DNA from: an uncultured Cedecea sp.
Lineage (GTDB): Bacteria > Pseudomonadota > Gammaproteobacteria > Enterobacterales > Enterobacteriaceae
NCBI RefSeq assembly: GCF_947498825.1
Contig: NZ_CANMLV010000014.1
Span: 1-64,000, forward strand
Length of the DNA stretch: 64,000 bases
Direction of reading: 5' to 3'
Shown here: one piece after another, positions 1 through 9,981 of the stretch
Layout: each line of letters begins with the position of its first letter
Position numbering within the stretch: position 1 is the first letter of the stretch
Notes under the pieces: model-generated
Database searches by the model: none
The model's input: only the letters and a program-made list of their open reading frames with translations
Told to the model about the DNA's origin: nothing
Translations under genes and position numbers: made by a program

Positions 1-70
1 TCATCTGTTAACCACCACGGTCAACGGACAGCGCCGTTCAAGGCGCTACGCGCCATGCCCGGCGCACCAT

Positions 71-94
71 AAAAAAGGGCCGCCTGAGCGACCC
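71..94 (-). terminator. Intrinsic terminator of tktA
   Basis: On the minus strand a 7-bp stem (GGGTCGC with GCGGCCC, one G-T pair) closes a TCAG loop and is followed by six T. It lies 26 bases past the tktA stop codon. The remaining bases 1-70 hold a small hairpin at 30-47 (AGCGCC/GGCGCT) and no recognisable gene. Confidence 0.8.
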
Positions 95-119
95 CTTGGT
101 AACACACTGACTTCAACGA

Positions 120-2111
120 TTACAGAATCGCTTTAGCCTGTGCAACTACGTTTTCAACGGTGAAACCGAACTCTTCGAACAGCTGTTCTGCTGGAGCAGA
201 CTCACCAAAGGTCGTCATACCGACGATAGCGCCGTTCAGACCCACATACTTGAACCAGTAGTCAGCAATGCTTGCTTCGATAGCAACGCGCGCAGACACG
301 GCTTTTGGCAGTACGGCTTCACGGTAAGCTGCATCCTGCTTGTCAAAGGCATCGGTCGACGGCATAGAAACAACGCGCGCTTTAACGCCTTCGGCAGTCA
401 GTTTTTCCCATGCTGCAACAGCCAGTTCAACTTCAGAACCAGTGGCGATGAAAATCAGCTCTGGCTGGCCTTCGCTGTCTTTCAGGATATAAGCGCCGCG
501 GGCAATATCGGCCAGTTGCTGAGCGCTACGCTCTTGCTGTGCCAAGTTCTGACGAGACAGGATCAGAGCCGTCGGGCCATCTTTACGCTCTACAGCATAT
601 TTCCAGGCAACCGCAGACTCAACCTGGTCGCATGGGCGCCATGTGCTCATGTTTGGCGTCACGCGCAGAGCAGCAAGCTGTTCTACAGGCTGGTGAGTCG
701 GGCCATCTTCACCCAGACCGATAGAGTCATGGGTATACACCAGAACCTGACGCTGTTTCATCAGCGCAGCCATACGCACAGCATTACGCGCGTATTCAAC
801 AAACATCAGGAAGGTTGAGGTGTATGGCAGGAAACCACCATGCAGACCGATACCGTTAGCGATAGCGGTCATACCGAATTCACGTACACCGTAATGGATG
901 TAGTTACCGGCTTTGTCTTCGTTAAGCGCTTTAGAACCAGACCACAGAGTCAGGTTAGAAGGTGCCAAGTCAGCAGAACCGCCCAGGAACTCAGGTAACC
1001 ATGGACCAAAGGCTTCGATAGAGTTCTGAGATGCTTTACGGCTGGCGATTTTCGCAGGATTAGCCTGCAGCTTAGCAATGAACTCGCTCGCTTTCGCATC
1101 GAAATCAGCAGGCAGGTCGCCGTTCACACGACGGGAGAACTCTGCAGCTTCCTGAGGGAATGCTTTTGCATAGGCAGCAAATTTTTCGTTCCAGGCAGCT
1201 TCTTTCTTCTCACCGGCAGCTTTGGCATCCCACTGGGCATAAATGTCCTGAGGAATAACAAATGGCTCATATTCCCAACCCAGCGCTTTACGGGTCAGTG
1301 CTATCTCAGCATCACCCAGTGGAGCACCGTGAGAATCATGCGTACCTTGCTTGTTCGGAGAACCGAAACCGATGATGGTTTTACACATCAGCAATGATGG
1401 CTTGTCAGTGACCGCACGCGCTTCTTCAACTGCACGTTTAATAGAGTCAGCGTCATGGCCATCAATACCACGAACCACGTGCCAGCCATAGGCTTCAAAA
1501 CGTTTTGCTGTATCGTCGGTAAACCAGCCTTCAACGTGCCCATCAATTGAAATGCCGTTGTCATCATAGAAAGCAACCAGTTTGCCCAGCTTCAGCGTAC
1601 CCGCCAGGGAGCACACTTCATGGGAGATGCCTTCCATCATGCAGCCATCACCCATGAAAGCGTAGGTGAAGTGATCGACAATATCATGACCAGGACGGTT
1701 GAATTGTGCCGCAAGAGTACGCTCGGCAATAGCCATACCGACAGCGTTGGCAATACCTTGTCCCAGCGGACCAGTAGTGGTTTCAACACCTGGGGTGTAA
1801 CCTACTTCCGGATGGCCTGGTGTTTTAGAGTGCAGCTGACGGAAGTTTTCCAGCTCTGTGATTGGCAGGTCATAACCCGTGAGGTGCAACAGGCTATAAA
1901 TCAGCATCGAGCCATGGCCGTTAGACAGCACAAAACGGTCACGGTCAGCCCATGATGGGTTTTGCGGGTTATGATTCAGAAAATCGCGCCACAGAACTTC
2001 AGCGATATCGGCCATCCCCATAGGTGCACCAGGGTGCCCGGATTTCGCCTTTTGTACTGCGTCCATGCTGAGCGCACGAATTGCGTTTGCAAGCTCTTTA
2101 CGAGAGGACAT
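120..2111 (-). CDS. tktA: Transketolase
   Basis: Thiamine-diphosphate transketolase of the non-oxidative pentose phosphate pathway. It moves two-carbon units between sugar phosphates in the cytoplasm. The 663-residue product has the length of E. coli TktA. Visible features are the SGHPG motif near residue 28, the GDGCMMEG metal/diphosphate segment near residue 155 and a C-terminal TK domain. The frame stays open upstream to 2219, but the ATG at 2111 (product starting [10 protein letters not shown]) is preceded by GGAG at proper spacing and matches the family N-terminus, so it is chosen. The gene is divergent from loiP, as in E. coli. The 266-base gap 2112-2377 holds both promoters; I could not place them with confidence. 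Confidence 0.97.
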   Translation of the reverse strand: MSSRKELANAIRALSMDAVQKAKSGHPGAPMGMADIAEVLWRDFLNHNPQNPSWADRDRFVLSNGHGSMLIYSLLHLTGYDLPITELENFRQLHSKTPGHPEVGYTPGVETTTGPLGQGIANAVGMAIAERTLAAQFNRPGHDIVDHFTYAFMGDGCMMEGISHEVCSLAGTLKLGKLVAFYDDNGISIDGHVEGWFTDDTAKRFEAYGWHVVRGIDGHDADSIKRAVEEARAVTDKPSLLMCKTIIGFGSPNKQGTHDSHGAPLGDAEIALTRKALGWEYEPFVIPQDIYAQWDAKAAGEKKEAAWNEKFAAYAKAFPQEAAEFSRRVNGDLPADFDAKASEFIAKLQANPAKIASRKASQNSIEAFGPWLPEFLGGSADLAPSNLTLWSGSKALNEDKAGNYIHYGVREFGMTAIANGIGLHGGFLPYTSTFLMFVEYARNAVRMAALMKQRQVLVYTHDSIGLGEDGPTHQPVEQLAALRVTPNMSTWRPCDQVESAVAWKYAVERKDGPTALILSRQNLAQQERSAQQLADIARGAYILKDSEGQPELIFIATGSEVELAVAAWEKLTAEGVKARVVSMPSTDAFDKQDAAYREAVLPKAVSARVAIEASIADYWFKYVGLNGAIVGMTTFGESAPAEQLFEEFGFTVENVVAQAKAIL

Positions 2112-2377
2112 TTTAACTCCAGATCGGATAGTGGAAATTGACGCTACTACTAATATACATTGGTAACTACAGCCCAAAAACCTCATGACAATGTACACCA
2201 GGGGAAAGGCCATGTACATGTAGTGTCAGCGTATCTGCTAAGAAATCTCCGGATAACGCTTGCATCAGTCGCTACTTGCAGCGTATGAGGCTTTCCTGAT
2301 AAAAGGATAAACCTCCTGGTTATAGACAACAGAGTTCCTCTTTATTCCACAATTATCACTGATAGAAGGATTTGCAC

Positions 2378-3136
2378 ATGAAGTTACACCCCATTATCGC
2401 AGCACTGGGCGTAACCCTTTTTTTGAGCGGCTGTCAGGGTATGAACTCTGATGGTTTATTAACTTCCGGTGTCGGCGCGTTTCAAGCCTATACACTCAGC
2501 GATGCTCAAGTAAAACAACTCAGTGATGAGGCTTGTAAACAACAAGACAGTAAAGCAACGCTGGCTCCAGCTAATAGTGTCTATACCCAGCGTTTAAAGA
2601 AAATTTCCCAGGCTCTGGGGGATAACATCAACGGTATGCCGGTTAATTATAAAGTCTATATGACTAAAGATGTGAACGCCTTTGCGATGGCCAATGGCTG
2701 TATCCGCGTTTACAGTGGTCTCATGGATCTGATGAACGACAATGAAGTTGAAGGCGTGCTGGGTCATGAAATGGGGCACGTAGCCTTGGGCCATGTGAAA
2801 AAAGGTATGCAAGTGGCGATGGGAACAAATGCCATACGCATTGCTGCCGCTTCTGCCGGAGGCGTTGTCGGTGAACTATCGCAATCTCAACTGGGGGATT
2901 TAAGTGAAAAACTGGTCAATGCACAGTTTTCACAGCGTCAGGAATCAGAAGCTGATAACTACTCTTATGACCTGCTGCGTCAGCGTAAGATTAACCCCAA
3001 CGGATTAGCCACAAGCTTTGAAAAGCTGGCGAGTCTGGATGGCGGACGCCAAAGCAGTATGCTTGATGACCACCCTTCCTCCGAGGGGCGCGCTCAGCAT
3101 ATCCGCGATCGTATGGCTGCTGACGGCCTGAAATAA
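2378..3136 (+). CDS. loiP: M48 family metalloprotease lipoprotein LoiP
   Basis: Outer-membrane zinc metalloprotease (formerly YggG), 252 residues as in E. coli. The N-terminus is a lipoprotein signal ending in LSGC, with Cys19 as the lipidated residue. The zinc motif HEMGH is visible near residue 130, with a downstream ESEAD helix supplying the third ligand. A TTG six bases upstream is also in frame, but the ATG at 2378 has the GAAGGA ribosome-binding site at good spacing. In E. coli the next gene is speB; here four accessory genes intervene. Confidence 0.95.
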   Translation: MKLHPIIAALGVTLFLSGCQGMNSDGLLTSGVGAFQAYTLSDAQVKQLSDEACKQQDSKATLAPANSVYTQRLKKISQALGDNINGMPVNYKVYMTKDVNAFAMANGCIRVYSGLMDLMNDNEVEGVLGHEMGHVALGHVKKGMQVAMGTNAIRIAAASAGGVVGELSQSQLGDLSEKLVNAQFSQRQESEADNYSYDLLRQRKINPNGLATSFEKLASLDGGRQSSMLDDHPSSEGRAQHIRDRMAADGLK

Positions 3137-3151
3137 ACGATATACGGCGCT

Positions 3152-3184
3152 ACAGGAGGTAAAAAAATCATTTTTGCCTCCTGT
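3152..3184 (+). terminator. Terminator-like hairpin after loiP
   Basis: ACAGGAGG and CCTCCTGT pair, extended by A-run/T-run pairing inside the stem. It lies 16 bases past the loiP stop and just before the LysR gene. The T-rich arm is inside the hairpin, so termination strength is uncertain. Confidence 0.55.
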
Positions 3185-3206
3185 GTCAGAATGAAAGGAA
3201 CGTAGC

Positions 3207-4118
3207 ATGGAAAGGCTCGATTGCGATCGCATGTTTATTGCCGTGATGGAAACCGGCAGTTTCACTGCCGCTGCACAGAGACTCTCAACCAGCCACGGGC
3301 AGGCATCCAAACTCATTACCCGACTGGAACGTGAACTCCTTGTCACTCTGTTTAATCGCAGTACCCGTTCGTTAAAACCGACTGAAGTCGGTCTGGCCTA
3401 CTATGAACGTATTCGTCCGTTACTGGCAGAATATGATGCCCTGAATGACGATGTACTGAATGCGTCGAAAACGCCCTCCGGTATATTAAGGGTTTCCGCT
3501 CCGGTCACCTTTGGCTCAACCCAACTCACAGAGCATTTGATTAATTTTGCCCGCCGCTTTCCCGATATTGAATTAGATGTCAGCTTTGCTGACCGGCTGG
3601 TCAATGTGGTGAATGAAGGTTTTGACCTGGCATTACGTATTGGCAAACTGACCGACAGCAACCTGATAGCCCGTAAGCTTTGCGACATCCGTATCGTGAC
3701 GGTGGCATCCCCCGCTTACTTACAACAGAAGGGTACGCCTTCACACTGGAACCAACTGTCAGAACATCACTGTATAGTAGACACTAACTTTCGCGATCCT
3801 CTTGCATGGTCATTCCAGGATGAGAACCGGCAGCTACACGCTCAATTAGTTCGTGGACAAATAAAATTCTCCAACGCTGAAGTATGTCTGCGGGCAGCGA
3901 TAGAAGGACTCGGGATCACGCGTCTCCCCACCTTTGTCGCAGGCAAAGCTCTTCAGGACAGAACCGTTATCTCAGTTCTTTCCCGCTATGAGGCTCCGCC
4001 ACTAGGGCTGTATGCCATTTATCCACCCGCAAAATATCTGACCCGGCGCTCCCGCGTATTGATTGATTTTCTTGCAGAATCTTTTGCTGGCAAGCCAAAA
4101 TGGGAAGAGAATTGGTGA
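3207..4118 (+). CDS. LysR-family transcriptional regulator
   Basis: DNA-binding regulator, 303 residues, a normal length for the family. Residues 5-65 form the winged helix-turn-helix (ETGSFTAAAQRL then a recognition helix around SKLITRLERE). The rest is the periplasmic-binding-like effector domain, closest in look to the DmlR/AaeR-like subgroup. It lies directly upstream of, and on the same strand as, the DoxX / hydroquinone-reductase / esterase genes, with inverted repeats in the gap at 4122-4179. A role in controlling those genes, perhaps in response to quinones or electrophiles, is inferred from position. In E. coli the yqjFG pair is instead linked to a different LysR protein (YhaJ). Confidence 0.85.
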   Translation: MERLDCDRMFIAVMETGSFTAAAQRLSTSHGQASKLITRLERELLVTLFNRSTRSLKPTEVGLAYYERIRPLLAEYDALNDDVLNASKTPSGILRVSAPVTFGSTQLTEHLINFARRFPDIELDVSFADRLVNVVNEGFDLALRIGKLTDSNLIARKLCDIRIVTVASPAYLQQKGTPSHWNQLSEHHCIVDTNFRDPLAWSFQDENRQLHAQLVRGQIKFSNAEVCLRAAIEGLGITRLPTFVAGKALQDRTVISVLSRYEAPPLGLYAIYPPAKYLTRRSRVLIDFLAESFAGKPKWEENW

Positions 4119-4121
4119 TTG

Positions 4122-4179
4122 TTTCCATTTTGGAAATAAACATCCCCTTTCCGACGGGATAATAACCTTCATGGAAAGG
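4122..4179. promoter_or_regulatory. Inverted repeats between LysR gene and doxX operon
   Basis: Two palindromic signals lie in the 100-base gap: TTTCCA-N3-TGGAAA at 4122-4136, and CCTTTCC (4146-4152) with GGAAAGG (4173-4179). They share a TTTCC/GGAAA core, which suits a LysR-family operator, but no binding data are available. Confidence 0.45.
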
Positions 4180-4218
4180 TAGTACATTCCTCTTATCAAC
4201 TTATCAGAGGAATATATT

Positions 4219-4626
4219 ATGTCAGATCAACGCACCGCCCCTTATGCAGCACTGATTATGCGCCTGGTATTAGGCATTCTGTTTCTGGCCCACTTTGGTC
4301 TGAAATTTTTTGTCTTCACCCCCGCAGGCACCGCGAAATTTTTTGCCTCACTTGGACTACCAGGCGGTCTGGCCTATGTGACTATGGCGGTTGAACTGGT
4401 TGGTGGCGTTGCCTTGATCCTCGGTGTTTATGCCCGGATCGTCGCCATCGTCCTGATCCCTGTGTTACTCGGCGCTATTGCAACCGTACACGGACCAGCA
4501 GGTTTCTTCTTTACCAATCCGAATGGTGGCTGGGAATTCCTTGCATTATGGATAGCAGGTCTGATTACACTGGCGCTGATCGGTGATGGCAAATATGCTC
4601 TGAAACCCACTTCATTCAAACGCTGA
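4219..4626 (+). CDS. DoxX family inner-membrane protein (YqjF-like)
   Basis: Small integral membrane protein of 135 residues with four hydrophobic segments, starting MSDQRTAPYAALIMRLVLGI. It belongs to the DoxX/YqjF family, often linked to thiol, quinone or electrophile stress. ATG at 4219 has an AGAGGAA ribosome-binding site. The next gene, a glutathionyl-hydroquinone reductase, starts 10 bases after its stop. The same pairing (yqjF-yqjG) occurs in E. coli at another locus, which supports a joint role in quinone or aromatic stress. Confidence 0.85.
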   Translation: MSDQRTAPYAALIMRLVLGILFLAHFGLKFFVFTPAGTAKFFASLGLPGGLAYVTMAVELVGGVALILGVYARIVAIVLIPVLLGAIATVHGPAGFFFTNPNGGWEFLALWIAGLITLALIGDGKYALKPTSFKR

Positions 4627-4636
4627 GGACAAGATT

Positions 4637-5605
4637 ATGCTGGTTAACGGAAAATGGACGGCTGAATGGCATCCTGTGCAGTCTACCGACGAAAAAGGTG
4701 GCTTTGTTCGTCAGACTTCAAGTTTCCGCCACTGGGTCACTCCCGACGGCTCGCCAGGTATCACCGGTGATGCCGGCTTTATTGCCGAGCCCGACAGATA
4801 TCATCTTTATGTAGCGCTGATTTGTCCCTGGGCTTCCCGAACGCTGATTGCGCGTAAACTTAAAGGCCTGGAAGAAGTTGTCAGTGTATCGGTTGTTGAG
4901 CCCTGGCTATTGGATGAAGGCTGGCATTTTGGTGACTATCCTGGCGCTAATCGCGATATCCTGAATAACGCCGAGTGGGTTCATCAACTGTATACTCAGG
5001 CCGATAGTACCTTCACCGGACGGGCAACGGTTCCGGTGCTGTGGGATAAGCAAACCGCGACTATCGTCAACAATGAGTCAGCCGATATCGTACGCATCTT
5101 CAATAGCGGCTTTGGTGACCTGGCCCGGAACAATATTGACCTCTATCCTGCATTGCTTCAGAGCGAGATAGAGCAGTTAAATGCTGAAATATATCCGTCC
5201 CTGAATAATGGCGTATACCGCGCAGGCTTTGCCACAACTCAGGTGAGTTACGCTGAAGCAGTCAGCGATGTCTTCGGGATGCTGGATAAACTTGAAGCCC
5301 GACTATCTGACGGACGCGATTTTTTAACCGGGCGTGATTTTACCGAGGCGGATATTCGTCTGTTTGTTACCCTTATCCGTTTTGATGCCGCTTACTATGG
5401 CCTGTTTAAATGCAATATTCGCCAGCTCCGGGAATACCGCTATCTCGATAGCTATACCCGACGCGTTCTGGCAATACCGGGGATTCGTGAAACCGTCAGT
5501 ATTGACCATATCAAACAGGGATATTATTCAATCAAAGCTCTGAATCCTAACGGCATTGTTCCTGTTGGACCGGATATGCGGAATTACGGGTTTGAGGAAA
5601 AATAA
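4637..5605 (+). CDS. yqjG: Glutathionyl-hydroquinone reductase (YqjG type)
   Basis: Xi-class glutathione transferase that reduces glutathionyl-hydroquinones to free hydroquinone and GSSG. It has 322 residues against 328 in E. coli YqjG. The thioredoxin-fold catalytic motif CPWASRTL places the nucleophilic cysteine at residue 63, the same position as in E. coli. The all-alpha C-terminal GST domain is present (ADIRLF, then the RFDAAYYGLFKCN segment typical of the class). It sits in a tight operon: doxX is 10 bases upstream, and the hydrolase start overlaps its stop codon (TAATG). Confidence 0.92.
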   Translation: MLVNGKWTAEWHPVQSTDEKGGFVRQTSSFRHWVTPDGSPGITGDAGFIAEPDRYHLYVALICPWASRTLIARKLKGLEEVVSVSVVEPWLLDEGWHFGDYPGANRDILNNAEWVHQLYTQADSTFTGRATVPVLWDKQTATIVNNESADIVRIFNSGFGDLARNNIDLYPALLQSEIEQLNAEIYPSLNNGVYRAGFATTQVSYAEAVSDVFGMLDKLEARLSDGRDFLTGRDFTEADIRLFVTLIRFDAAYYGLFKCNIRQLREYRYLDSYTRRVLAIPGIRETVSIDHIKQGYYSIKALNPNGIVPVGPDMRNYGFEEK

Positions 5606-6216
5606 TGAGTAAAAATCTGATTGTCCTGTTACATGGCGTCGGCAGTCGGGGCAGTGATTTACAGGGAGTCGCAGAACGCTTACGCCAAGCGATACCACAA
5701 GTGTCTGTCGCGCTACCAGATGGCCCGTCAGCTTTTGATATGGGGCCTGGTTTTCAGTGGTTCAGTATCAATGGCGTGACGGAAGAGACTCGTCCGATGC
5801 GTATCCTGGCGGCCCGTCAGGCCTTTGATGACCGATTAGCCGAGGTGTTCAGACAACAGGGTATTAATCCAGAAGCTGACCGCGTCATACTGGCAGGATT
5901 TTCTCAGGGAGCCATTATGGCGATGGATGCGTTGATTCGCGCAGACTATCCCCTGGCAGGCGTGGTGGCATTCTCAGGCCGTCTTGCTTCGCCGCTTCCA
6001 TTACGACCACCTGCGGGCTCCGCCGCAGTCCTGATTCATGGTAAAGCCGATCAGGTCATCCCATGGCAAGAGAGCCAAAAAGCAGAGGAAGCCTTACGTG
6101 CGGCAGGTGTTCAGGTTGAACTGAGTATTGAAGAGCATGTGCCGCATACTATTAGCCTTGCAGGGATCAGAACGGCAACCACATTTATTAAAAAATGCGT
6201 CGCACTGACTGACTGA
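5605..6216 (+). CDS. Alpha/beta-hydrolase, phospholipase/carboxylesterase family
   Basis: 203-residue esterase of the YpfH/carboxylesterase-2 group. The oxyanion segment LLHGVGSRG is near residue 9, the nucleophile elbow GFSQGA near residue 99, the acidic residue in HGKADQVIP, and the catalytic histidine in EHVPHTIS. The ATG overlaps the stop of the preceding reductase gene by one base, so translation is probably coupled. Its substrate is unknown; the operon suggests an ester or thioester formed during electrophile or quinone detoxification. Confidence 0.85.
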   Translation: MSKNLIVLLHGVGSRGSDLQGVAERLRQAIPQVSVALPDGPSAFDMGPGFQWFSINGVTEETRPMRILAARQAFDDRLAEVFRQQGINPEADRVILAGFSQGAIMAMDALIRADYPLAGVVAFSGRLASPLPLRPPAGSAAVLIHGKADQVIPWQESQKAEEALRAAGVQVELSIEEHVPHTISLAGIRTATTFIKKCVALTD

Positions 6217-6220
6217 ACAA

Positions 6221-6251
6221 ATCAGAAGGGATATTAAGCATCCCTTCTGAT
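6221..6251. terminator. Hairpin between convergent hydrolase and speB genes
   Basis: A perfect 12-bp inverted repeat (ATCAGAAGGGAT and its complement) with a 7-base loop lies between the two convergent stop codons. No strong T-run follows on either side, so it may be a weak bidirectional terminator or a protective 3' end. Confidence 0.55.
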
Positions 6252-6276
6252 GAGAGTGTTACAGTAAAGCCCGGAT

Positions 6277-7197
6277 TTATTCGCCCTTTTTCGCCGCCTG
6301 GATATACAGCAATTCCAGTGCCAGGGTTGCCGCGGCAAGCGCAGTGATCTCTGACTGATCGTAAGCAGGCGCCACTTCAACCACATCCATACCGACAATA
6401 TTCAGATCTTTCAGACCACGAACCAGTTTCAGGGCACGATCTGAAGTCAAACCGCCTGTCACCGGTGTACCCGTTCCTGGAGCAAAAGCCGGATCCAGAC
6501 AGTCAATATCAAAGGTCAGGTAAACCGGCATGTCACCGACTATCTGTTTGATCTCAGCCAGCAGAGAATCCACGCTCCTGTCATTAACCTGAGGAGCATC
6601 CAGTACGGTAAAGCCATTGTCTTTATCAAACTCTGTACGAATACCAATTTGTACAGAATGATTAGGATCGATCAGACCTTCTTTCGGTGCTGTGTAGAAC
6701 ATAGTACCGTGATCGAATTCACAGCCATTTGAATAAGTATCGGTGTGGGCATCGAAATGAACCAGCGCCATTTTACCGAAATACTTAGCATGAGCACGCA
6801 ACAGCGGCAGGGTAACAAAATGGTCGCCGCCAAAAGAGAGCATGCGCTTGCCGTTTGCCAGTAAACGCTCAGCGTGAGCTTGCAAGTTTTCACTCATTTC
6901 ACGCGCATCGCCAAATGCATAGACTAAATCGCCACAGTCCACGACTTTCAAGCGGTCACGCATATTGAAGTTCCACGGGAAGCGGTTACCTTCCCAGGCC
7001 AGGTTAGTTGAAACCTGACGGATTGCAGCCGGTCCATGACGCCCACCGGCACGTCCTGAGGTTGCCATATCAAATGGCACTCCAGTGATAACCCAGTCGG
7101 CATCACTGTCATAAGGCTGGAAATTTAATGGTAAGCGTAAAAAGCCAAAGGCATTGGATACCAGGGAGTTATCGTATTGATGGCCTAAGGTGCTCAT
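6277..7197 (-). CDS. speB: Agmatinase
   Basis: Mn-dependent ureohydrolase that converts agmatine to putrescine and urea, the second step of the arginine route to putrescine. 306 residues, as in E. coli. The metal-ligand motifs are present: GGDH near residue 149, DAHTD near residue 172 and DIDCLDP near residue 253. It follows speA on the same strand with 114 bases between, including an apparent speA terminator (7230-7271), so it may have its own promoter. Confidence 0.97.
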   Translation of the reverse strand: MSTLGHQYDNSLVSNAFGFLRLPLNFQPYDSDADWVITGVPFDMATSGRAGGRHGPAAIRQVSTNLAWEGNRFPWNFNMRDRLKVVDCGDLVYAFGDAREMSENLQAHAERLLANGKRMLSFGGDHFVTLPLLRAHAKYFGKMALVHFDAHTDTYSNGCEFDHGTMFYTAPKEGLIDPNHSVQIGIRTEFDKDNGFTVLDAPQVNDRSVDSLLAEIKQIVGDMPVYLTFDIDCLDPAFAPGTGTPVTGGLTSDRALKLVRGLKDLNIVGMDVVEVAPAYDQSEITALAAATLALELLYIQAAKKGE

Positions 7198-7229
7198 TGT
7201 CTGACCTCTTGGTTGGGTTAAATCGATAT

Positions 7230-7271
7230 AAAAAAATCCCTCCCGCGTCGTTAGCCCGACGAGGAAGGGAT
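7230..7271 (-). terminator. Intrinsic terminator between speA and speB
   Basis: On the minus strand a long GC-rich stem (ATCCCTTCCTCGTCG with a complementary arm) is followed by seven T. It lies about 40 bases past the speA stop. Partial read-through would still allow speA-speB cotranscription. Confidence 0.8.
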
Positions 7272-7311
7272 CAGCACAATTAATGAGAACTATTGACGCG
7301 AATGACTGACT

Positions 7312-9291
7312 CTATTCCTCGTCTTCCAGGTAAGTATAACCGTAGAGACCCGCTTCAAACTCCTCCAGGAACTGCTGTTGCAATTCATTATCCAGCCCGG
7401 TCTGTTTAACCTGATCGCGGAAATGCTTCAGCAGAGTATTGGGATCCAGCTGTACATATTGCAGCATATCGGCAACGGTATCGCCTTCATCAGAGAGCTC
7501 AACATTCACAGCACCTTCCGGTGTTACAAACACGTCTACTGCTTCGGTATCCCCAAACAGGTTATGCATATTACCCAGGATTTCCTGATACGCCCCTACC
7601 ATAAAGAAACCTAAAAGTGGTGGATTTTCAGGATCGTATTCCGGCATCGGCATCGTGGTCGCGATACCATCGCCATCGATATAGTGATCGATGGCACCGT
7701 CTGAATCACAGGTGATATCCAACAGCACCGCACGACGTTTTGGCGTCAGATTTAACCCTTCCAGCGGCATAACCGGGAATAATTGATCAATACCCCAGGC
7801 ATCTGGCATTGACTGGAACAGAGAGAAATTAACGTAAATTTTATCCGCCATACGTTCCTGTAGCTCATCAATAATCGGGCGATGGGCACGATTACTCGGA
7901 TCTAACAGAAGCTGGATCTCATGGCACATACTGAGGTAGAGCTGCTCTGCCCAGGCACGCTCCTGCAAAGAGTAGCTGCCAGAGGCGTAACCGGTATGAA
8001 TATCATGCAAGTCCATCTGGCTGTCATGCAGCCATTCGCGTAATGAGCGACGGTTATTAGGCTCATGCATTTCACCCCAGGTTTCCCACATACTTTGCAG
8101 CGCACGAGGAGCATCTTCAGCCGGGGCGACTGGCGTGGTGTATTCGTTACGTTCCACACCAATGATATTGGAAACCAGAACCGTATGGTGAGCGGTAACC
8201 GCACGTCCGGATTCTGTAATCACCGTCGGATGTGGCAAATTAAACTCTTCACAGGCATCACCGATAGCCCAGATGATGTTATTGGCATATTCATTCAGGC
8301 CATAGTTCACGGAACAGTCAGACTGTGAGCGAGTGCCTTCATAGTCGACGCCTAAACCACCACCGACGTCGAAACACTCAATATTGACGCCCAGCTTATG
8401 CAGTTCGACATAGAAACGTGCCGACTCACGTACACCGGTAGCAATATCACGGATATTTGCCATCTGTGAGCCAAGGTGGAAATGCAGCAACTGTAAGCTG
8501 TCGATATGGCCCGCCTCACGGAGCATTTCGACCAGCTGCAATACCTGGACCGCCGCCAGACCAAATTTAGACTTCTCACCACCGGATGCCTGCCATTTAC
8601 CCGAGCCCTGAGAAGCCAGACGTGCACGTACTCCCAGGCGCGGAACCACGTTCAAACGCTCAGCTTCTTCCAGAACAATACTGATTTCCGACATTTTCTC
8701 GATAACCAGATAGACCTTGTGGCCCATTTTTTCGCCGATCAGCGCCAGTCGAATATATTCGCGGTCTTTATAACCGTTACAGACGATCACCGAACGGGTC
8801 ATACCGGCATGTGCCAGCACCGCCATCAATTCAGCTTTTGAACCGGCTTCCAGGCCTAAAGGCTCACCCGAATGAATCAGTGACTCAATCACACGTTTAT
8901 GCTGGTTAACTTTAATCGGATACACCAGGAAATAGTCACCGTTGTAACCATAAGATTCCCGGGCACGCTTAAAAGCAGCGTTAATTGAACGCAGGCGATG
9001 CTGCAGGATTTGCGGGAAGCAGAACAGAGCTGGCAGACGCTGCCCTTGCGCTTCACGTGCTTTCACCAGCTCAGCAAGATCCACTCTGGCCTGGGGAATA
9101 TCAGGATTCGGGCATACGGTTATATGGCCAAGCTCATTGACGTCATAATAATTATTACCCCACCAGGCAATATTATAGGTACGCAGCATTTTGCTTGCAT
9201 CCTGAGAACTCACAGCGACCTCCTGCATGGAGCGGTATTGATCTTGCTCGCCTGATGACGAACCTGTAACAGAAGAGATTTTGTCAGCCAT
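7312..9291 (-). CDS. speA: Biosynthetic arginine decarboxylase
   Basis: PLP enzyme converting arginine to agmatine and CO2 for polyamine synthesis. 659 residues against 658 in E. coli, with near-identical stretches. The PLP-binding YPIKVNQ motif is near residue 125, the glycine-rich [10 protein letters not shown] near residue 309, and the family C-terminus [11 protein letters not shown] is intact. A TTG start 30 bases upstream is possible, but the ATG at 9291 has a TGAGG ribosome-binding site. The upstream yqgB stop overlaps this start by 8 bases, suggesting translational coupling. Confidence 0.97.
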   Translation of the reverse strand: MADKISSVTGSSSGEQDQYRSMQEVAVSSQDASKMLRTYNIAWWGNNYYDVNELGHITVCPNPDIPQARVDLAELVKAREAQGQRLPALFCFPQILQHRLRSINAAFKRARESYGYNGDYFLVYPIKVNQHKRVIESLIHSGEPLGLEAGSKAELMAVLAHAGMTRSVIVCNGYKDREYIRLALIGEKMGHKVYLVIEKMSEISIVLEEAERLNVVPRLGVRARLASQGSGKWQASGGEKSKFGLAAVQVLQLVEMLREAGHIDSLQLLHFHLGSQMANIRDIATGVRESARFYVELHKLGVNIECFDVGGGLGVDYEGTRSQSDCSVNYGLNEYANNIIWAIGDACEEFNLPHPTVITESGRAVTAHHTVLVSNIIGVERNEYTTPVAPAEDAPRALQSMWETWGEMHEPNNRRSLREWLHDSQMDLHDIHTGYASGSYSLQERAWAEQLYLSMCHEIQLLLDPSNRAHRPIIDELQERMADKIYVNFSLFQSMPDAWGIDQLFPVMPLEGLNLTPKRRAVLLDITCDSDGAIDHYIDGDGIATTMPMPEYDPENPPLLGFFMVGAYQEILGNMHNLFGDTEAVDVFVTPEGAVNVELSDEGDTVADMLQYVQLDPNTLLKHFRDQVKQTGLDNELQQQFLEEFEAGLYGYTYLEDEE

Positions 9292-9430
9292 GGCGAACCT
9301 CACGTTGTTTTGAATAGACAATACAGTTAACGACTATCGCAGGGTGATATTGAAATAACAACCCATTGTTCAGGTCATCTGGTAGCAGAAAAATCTGACA
9401 GTCAGACTGTACTTTGGGTTTATTTTTCAT
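9284..9430 (-). CDS. yqgB: Small protein YqgB (acid-stress protein family)
   Basis: A 48-residue frame beginning [10 protein letters not shown] and containing AIVVNC, which aligns with E. coli YqgB (43 residues, starting MKKKP and also ending around AIVVNC). E. coli yqgB also lies directly upstream of speA. Here its 3' end overlaps speA by 8 bases, so the two share an mRNA. The longer C-terminal tail comes from that overlap. The molecular role is not known to me beyond reported links to acid stress. Confidence 0.8.
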   Translation of the reverse strand: MKNKPKVQSDCQIFLLPDDLNNGLLFQYHPAIVVNCIVYSKQREVRHG

Positions 9431-9531
9431 CTTATTGTAAAACACATAACCGGGATCTGTGTGACAGATTGGCGAAACCACGAGAAAGATCTTGTCAGAC
9501 AAGAGCGCCCTTGTTCAGTTATCACGAAGGA

Positions 9532-9648
9532 TTAGATGCCCGCTCGCGAGTCCTGAGAAACACCGAGATGTCTGAGACATCGGCAGGATTTAGCGCATAA
9601 GATGCAAGTGATGGGGGACAAACAAGAAGCAGAATAGAGATCATTCAT
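9532..9648 (-). CDS. Candidate 38-residue leader peptide upstream of yqgB-speA
   Basis: A small frame with ATG at 9648, preceded by a near-perfect ribosome-binding site (GGAGGTGAG, 9656-9664) at 7-base spacing. The peptide is cysteine-rich (five Cys between residues 9 and 24) and starts MNDLYSASCL. A strong hairpin (9551-9588) lies inside the 3' half of the frame. It ends about 100 bases before yqgB. I do not recognise it in databases from memory. It could be an attenuator-type leader for polyamine or arginine control, or a chance frame; the ribosome-binding site is the main support. Confidence 0.4.
   Translation of the reverse strand: MNDLYSASCLSPITCILCAKSCRCLRHLGVSQDSRAGI
9551..9588 (-). 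promoter_or_regulatory. Hairpin in the yqgB-speA leader
   Basis: Nested inverted repeats: outer TCCTG/CAGGA, then CCGA-TGTC paired with GACATCGG around a three-base loop and a two-base bulge. It lies 121 bases upstream of yqgB, within the candidate leader peptide. The rest of the 550-base gap 9431-9981 shows no other convincing gene. Confidence 0.45.
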
Positions 9649-9981
9649 TAATTAACTCACCTCCATGCGTACCTGACAGGTATGCAACAAGCCAAAGCGT
9701 TGGCGCTGTGCAAACAGCCCCTGGAAAAATGCTTAACCCGGCTGGAAGTGGGCAACACAAATATCGTGTGCTTTTTTGATAAGCCGCGTGGGCGCTTTAT
9801 ACCGATAACCAGCAAAAAATGCAAAATAAAAATGGACCAATAGTCGGCAAAAAAGCAACTCTCCACAGCAAGACATAATGCACAGTAGAACGAAAACGCA
9901 TACTGGACAGTATACCTTACCGTTGACAACAGATTCAGACCTCGCCGGGAGACTTTCTGGAAAATGTTTGCCCGCTATAAT

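Noticed and set aside
2112..2219. Upstream extension of tktA
   Set aside because: Adds 36 residues not in the family; the ATG at 2111 has the ribosome-binding site and matches the E. coli length.
9657..9929. 90-codon minus-strand frame between yqgB and DUF2207 gene
   Set aside because: No recognisable motif or good ribosome-binding site; its stop overlaps the ribosome-binding site of the better small candidate at 9532-9648.
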